Assembly (NCBI GenBank): GCA_947484535.1
Contig: CANKPO010000054.1
Coordinates: 1 to 7,766 of the forward strand
Direction of reading: 5' to 3'
Source of the DNA: Caulobacteraceae bacterium
GTDB lineage: Bacteria > Pseudomonadota > Alphaproteobacteria > Caulobacterales > Caulobacteraceae
DNA length: 7,766 nt
Part shown: positions 5,661-7,766 of the stretch, piece by piece
How positions within the stretch are numbered: the stretch's first letter is position 1
Layout of the letters: every line of letters begins with the position of its first letter
Program-made: the position numbers and the translations under genes
The notes under the pieces: model-generated
The model's database searches: none
Told to the model about the DNA's origin: nothing
The model's input: only the letters and a program-made list of their open reading frames with translations

Positions 5661-6911
5661 CTATCCGGCCGCGATCACCCGCACTGCCGTCGCGAGCTTG
5701 AGCACGTCGGCTTCTGAGGTGAACAGGGCCGGTGTTACGCGAACGCAGGCCCCACCGGCGAGGCCAGCACGATAGACTGTGAAAATGCCAAACTGATCCA
5801 GCAGGCGTCTGGCCAAGGCAATGTTATCCGCATCAGAGGTCCGGCCGGAAAGACGAAAGGCCCCAATGGCGCCGAATAGTCGCGGATCGGTCGGTGTAAG
5901 GATTTCGACCCCGGCCACAGAGCGCAAAGGTTCGCTCCAAGCTCGATGCAAGGCGGTCAAACGTTGAGCCTTGGCCTTGACCCCAATGGCCTCATGAAAA
6001 TCCAATGCCTCATTCAAAGCCAGATAGGCGGCCATGTTGGAGGTTCCGGTGTGCACCCGCGCGCGAACATCATTTGGCGGGGTCTGATCCTCGCCCATAA
6101 AGGGGTCGATGTCGCTAATTCGGCTCCGGCGGATATAGAGGATCCCAACCCCCACAGGGGCACCGATCCATTTGTGGCCGTTTAGGCCGACAAAATCAGC
6201 CCCCAGGTCTGGAAGCCGAAAATCAAGCTGGCCCCAAGCGTGGGCACTATCGAGGATGACGTCCACGCCCCTCGCCTTGGCCATGGCCGTGATTTCTGCA
6301 ACGGGAAGGACCAAACCATTGCGATGGCTGACCTGCGTTAAGAGGATCAACCTTATCTTTGGATGGGCAATCAGGGCTGCCTCATAGGCCTCTATCAAGC
6401 CCTGATAGGTCGCGGGCTGAGGCAGGTTGATGCTGATGACGTCGACCTGCCGACGCGTCTTCAGCCAGCGCATGGCCGTCTGCATCGCATCATAGTCATG
6501 ATCGCAATAGAGAACGCCATCCCCGGGGCGCAACCGGTTATAGCCGCCAATTAGGGCCTGCAGGGCCTCGGTCGCGCCGCGCGTAAAAGCGATCTCATCT
6601 GGCATAACCCCAAGAGACGCCGCAGCCCGGATCCGCACGCGGTCGAGGTCTGCGCCATAGCCGCGCCGGGAGTAGAAAGACGTCTCCCGATTTACTCGCC
6701 TTAGATGGCGCTCATAGGCCGCCAGAACGGGCCGGGCCATCATGCCCCAATTGCCGTTCTCTAACTGTATGACCTCGCCGGTGACGTCATATTGGGCGGC
6801 GATCTGCGCCCAATCCCGTGCCGGCTTGGCTGCGACCGGCCCGGCCGCAAGCGCGGACCCTAGGAGCCCGCGCCGCGTTAGGGCTAGACCGTCCGGTTTA
6901 GAACCGGACAT
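5661..6911 (-). CDS. Tat-exported class V aminotransferase-fold PLP enzyme (PvdN / isopenicillin N epimerase-like)
   Basis: With ATG at 6911-6909 the product has 416 residues. It starts with a twin-arginine signal (LTRRGLLGSA at 11-20, then a short Ala-rich stretch to about 28), so it should be folded with PLP in the cytoplasm and exported by Tat to the periplasm. The class V fold motifs are present in order: phosphate-binding TRGATEAL (110-117), cofactor Asp221 and His224 in ILDSAHAWGQ, Schiff-base Lys247 in GLNGHKWIG (242-250), HTGTS (287-291) and a substrate-carboxylate Arg candidate at 391 in RVTPALF. The length matches the family, so it is complete. A longer frame reaches 7097, but its extra 62 residues lie wholly over the receptor gene and would bury the Tat motif. 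The start lies inside the end of the receptor gene (14-nt overlap) with no good Shine-Dalgarno, implying coupled translation. Transaminase, epimerase, lyase or desulfurase activity are all possible; the substrate is unknown. Confidence 0.92.
   Translation of the reverse strand: MSGSKPDGLALTRRGLLGSALAAGPVAAKPARDWAQIAAQYDVTGEVIQLENGNWGMMARPVLAAYERHLRRVNRETSFYSRRGYGADLDRVRIRAAASLGVMPDEIAFTRGATEALQALIGGYNRLRPGDGVLYCDHDYDAMQTAMRWLKTRRQVDVISINLPQPATYQGLIEAYEAALIAHPKIRLILLTQVSHRNGLVLPVAEITAMAKARGVDVILDSAHAWGQLDFRLPDLGADFVGLNGHKWIGAPVGVGILYIRRSRISDIDPFMGEDQTPPNDVRARVHTGTSNMAAYLALNEALDFHEAIGVKAKAQRLTALHRAWSEPLRSVAGVEILTPTDPRLFGAIGAFRLSGRTSDADNIALARRLLDQFGIFTVYRAGLAGGACVRVTPALFTSEADVLKLATAVRVIAAG
6891..6909 (-). 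promoter_or_regulatory. Perfect hairpin across the receptor stop / PLP-enzyme start junction
   Basis: GTCCGGTT, a 3-nt loop (CTA in the mRNA sense) and AACCGGAC form a perfect 8-bp stem. Its first base is the G of the PLP enzyme's ATG, and the loop plus first 3'-arm base overlap the receptor's TAA stop (6900-6898). No T-tract follows, so it is not a standard terminator. A ribosome finishing the receptor would melt it, which could make initiation of the enzyme depend on translation of the receptor. The structure is seen; the role is inference. Confidence 0.55.
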
Positions 6912-7766
6912 CAAGCCGAACGTAATAGTTCCCGCCATTGCTGTCGTAAGGCGCATTTCGCGAATAGATGAGACCGCGGCTAGCCTGGAAGAGCGCTTCG
7001 TCAGGATAGGTGCCGAGGATGTTTTCTGCACCAACCTTGAAGGCGAGGTTCGGATTGACCTGATAGATCGCGGCCAGATCGAACAGAGACAGGGCATCGA
7101 ACTCTTGGAAGATCAGGCCCGTGGAGTTGCCCGTAGAGTCCGTCCACCCGCCATAATAGCGCGCCCGGCCCACAATCTCGAATGGCCCCGAACCCCAAGT
7201 CGCAGACGCCGTGAAGTTGTTCTTTGGGCGCGATTCCTCGAACAGGCGCTTCTGGCTCGGATTGGCCGAAATTGAGCCTGCCGTCACGGTCGTTTCATTA
7301 TAATTGTACGCCCCGGTAAGGTCTAACTTCCCACCCATAATCTGACGCGTATAGGTCCCGACGACGTCCACGCCTTTTGTGCGGGTGTCGAAATCGTTGG
7401 TGAACCAGCTGATCGAGGTAAAGGCCGAGGCACCGGACACACCAAGAGCGACAAGGTTAGCCCTAATGGCAGGTGTCACCGCCACAGTGGCCGAGGTGCT
7501 GAAGCGCTTTGAAACGTCGATTTGATAGACGTCAATCGTACCAGAGAAGCCGCTATTGTTGCGCCACACGAAGCCGCCGGTAACGGTCTTGGACTCTTCA
7601 GGCTTTAGCGGCTTTGCACCCAAGAAGGTGGCGACCGGATTGAGGGGCGACAGGCGCCCAGAGGTGAACAGCTGCAGGGTTCTGGTGTCGAGGCCTTGGG
7701 AGGTCGAGGTTGAGTTCAGCTGCGCCGGGGTCGGAGCGCGAAAGCCGGTAGAATAGGCACCGCGCA
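6898..7766 (-). CDS. TonB-dependent outer-membrane receptor, C-terminal beta-barrel part (cut by right window edge)
   Basis: The frame is open from the right edge to TAA at 6900-6898, giving 288 visible residues. A TTG at 7623 could be mistaken for a start, but the frame continues upstream of it with clear receptor sequence. Visible features are the barrel signature TGFRAPTPAQL near the beginning, alternating aromatic/polar beta-strands throughout, a late AENILGTYPDEAL segment near the common C-terminal N-x-x-D type region, and a final aromatic Phe (YYVRLDVRF) typical of Bam-assembled barrels. The signal peptide and plug domain lie outside the window. The receptor would import a ligand across the outer membrane with TonB energy; which ligand is unknown. 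The last codons contain the start of the downstream periplasmic PLP enzyme, so the two are very likely co-transcribed and translationally coupled. Confidence 0.93.
   Translation of the reverse strand, partial: RGAYSTGFRAPTPAQLNSTSTSQGLDTRTLQLFTSGRLSPLNPVATFLGAKPLKPEESKTVTGGFVWRNNSGFSGTIDVYQIDVSKRFSTSATVAVTPAIRANLVALGVSGASAFTSISWFTNDFDTRTKGVDVVGTYTRQIMGGKLDLTGAYNYNETTVTAGSISANPSQKRLFEESRPKNNFTASATWGSGPFEIVGRARYYGGWTDSTGNSTGLIFQEFDALSLFDLAAIYQVNPNLAFKVGAENILGTYPDEALFQASRGLIYSRNAPYDSNGGNYYVRLDVRF

Noticed and set aside
6912..7097. Longer N-terminus (62 extra residues) for the PLP enzyme
   Set aside because: The extension overlaps the strongly supported receptor barrel in another frame, is rich in Ser/Arg with no domain character, and would place the Tat motif in the interior. 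The ATG at 6911 puts it at the N-terminus.
6742..7275. 177-aa frame on the plus strand
   Set aside because: It is antisense across the PLP enzyme start and receptor end, both well supported; its composition is that of a reverse-complement shadow with no recognisable domain.
6898..7623. A separate 241-aa gene starting at TTG 7623
   Set aside because: The same frame is open to the right edge and carries the receptor motif TGFRAPT upstream of that codon, so TTG is an internal Leu.
1..7766. CRISPR arrays, insertion sequences, defence or toxin genes
   Set aside because: No regularly spaced direct repeats, transposase, nuclease or toxin-antitoxin-like frames were seen on either strand.

Overview
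This window looks like chromosomal DNA from a Gram-negative, TonB-rich proteobacterium. The most likely source is an alphaproteobacterium of the Caulobacterales, Maricaulales or Sphingomonadales kind. That placement is an inference from three things: moderately GC-rich sequence, two neighbouring TonB-dependent receptors of the siderophore/unknown-ligand type, and a Tat-exported PLP enzyme beside one of them. No rRNA, tRNA, CRISPR array, transposase or phage gene was seen. All five real genes lie on the minus strand, so transcription runs from right to left.

In order of transcription: (1) 7766-6898 is the C-terminal part of an outer-membrane TonB-dependent receptor whose 5' end lies beyond the right edge. 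(2) 6911-5661 is a class V aminotransferase-fold PLP enzyme with a twin-arginine signal peptide. Its start codon lies inside the receptor's last codons (14-base overlap), and a perfect 8-bp hairpin spans the stop/start junction. (3) 5660-5260 is a 401-bp gap with several inverted repeats and a possible promoter. (4) 5259-3385 and 3388-1514 are two half-size ABC exporter subunits joined by an ATGA overlap. Their ATP-site motifs are complementary and asymmetric, as in obligate heterodimers of the MdlAB/TM287-288 type. (5) 1513-1218 is a gap with a possible promoter and a hairpin that covers a ribosome binding site. (6) 1217-1 is the N-terminal part of a second TonB-dependent receptor, cut by the left edge.

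Read together, the window could be a receptor / periplasmic modifier / inner-membrane exporter neighbourhood. The first receptor brings a ligand into the periplasm, and the Tat-exported PLP enzyme, made in coupled fashion with it, is placed to act on an amine or amino-acid group there. The closest functional precedent I know is PvdN, the periplasmic Tat-exported PLP enzyme of pyoverdine maturation in Pseudomonas. The ABC pair may be a separate unit, since the gap in front of it carries its own candidate promoter and operator, and its substrate cannot be read from the sequence. The receptor-enzyme coupling is visible directly; the idea of one functional system across the whole window is inference.
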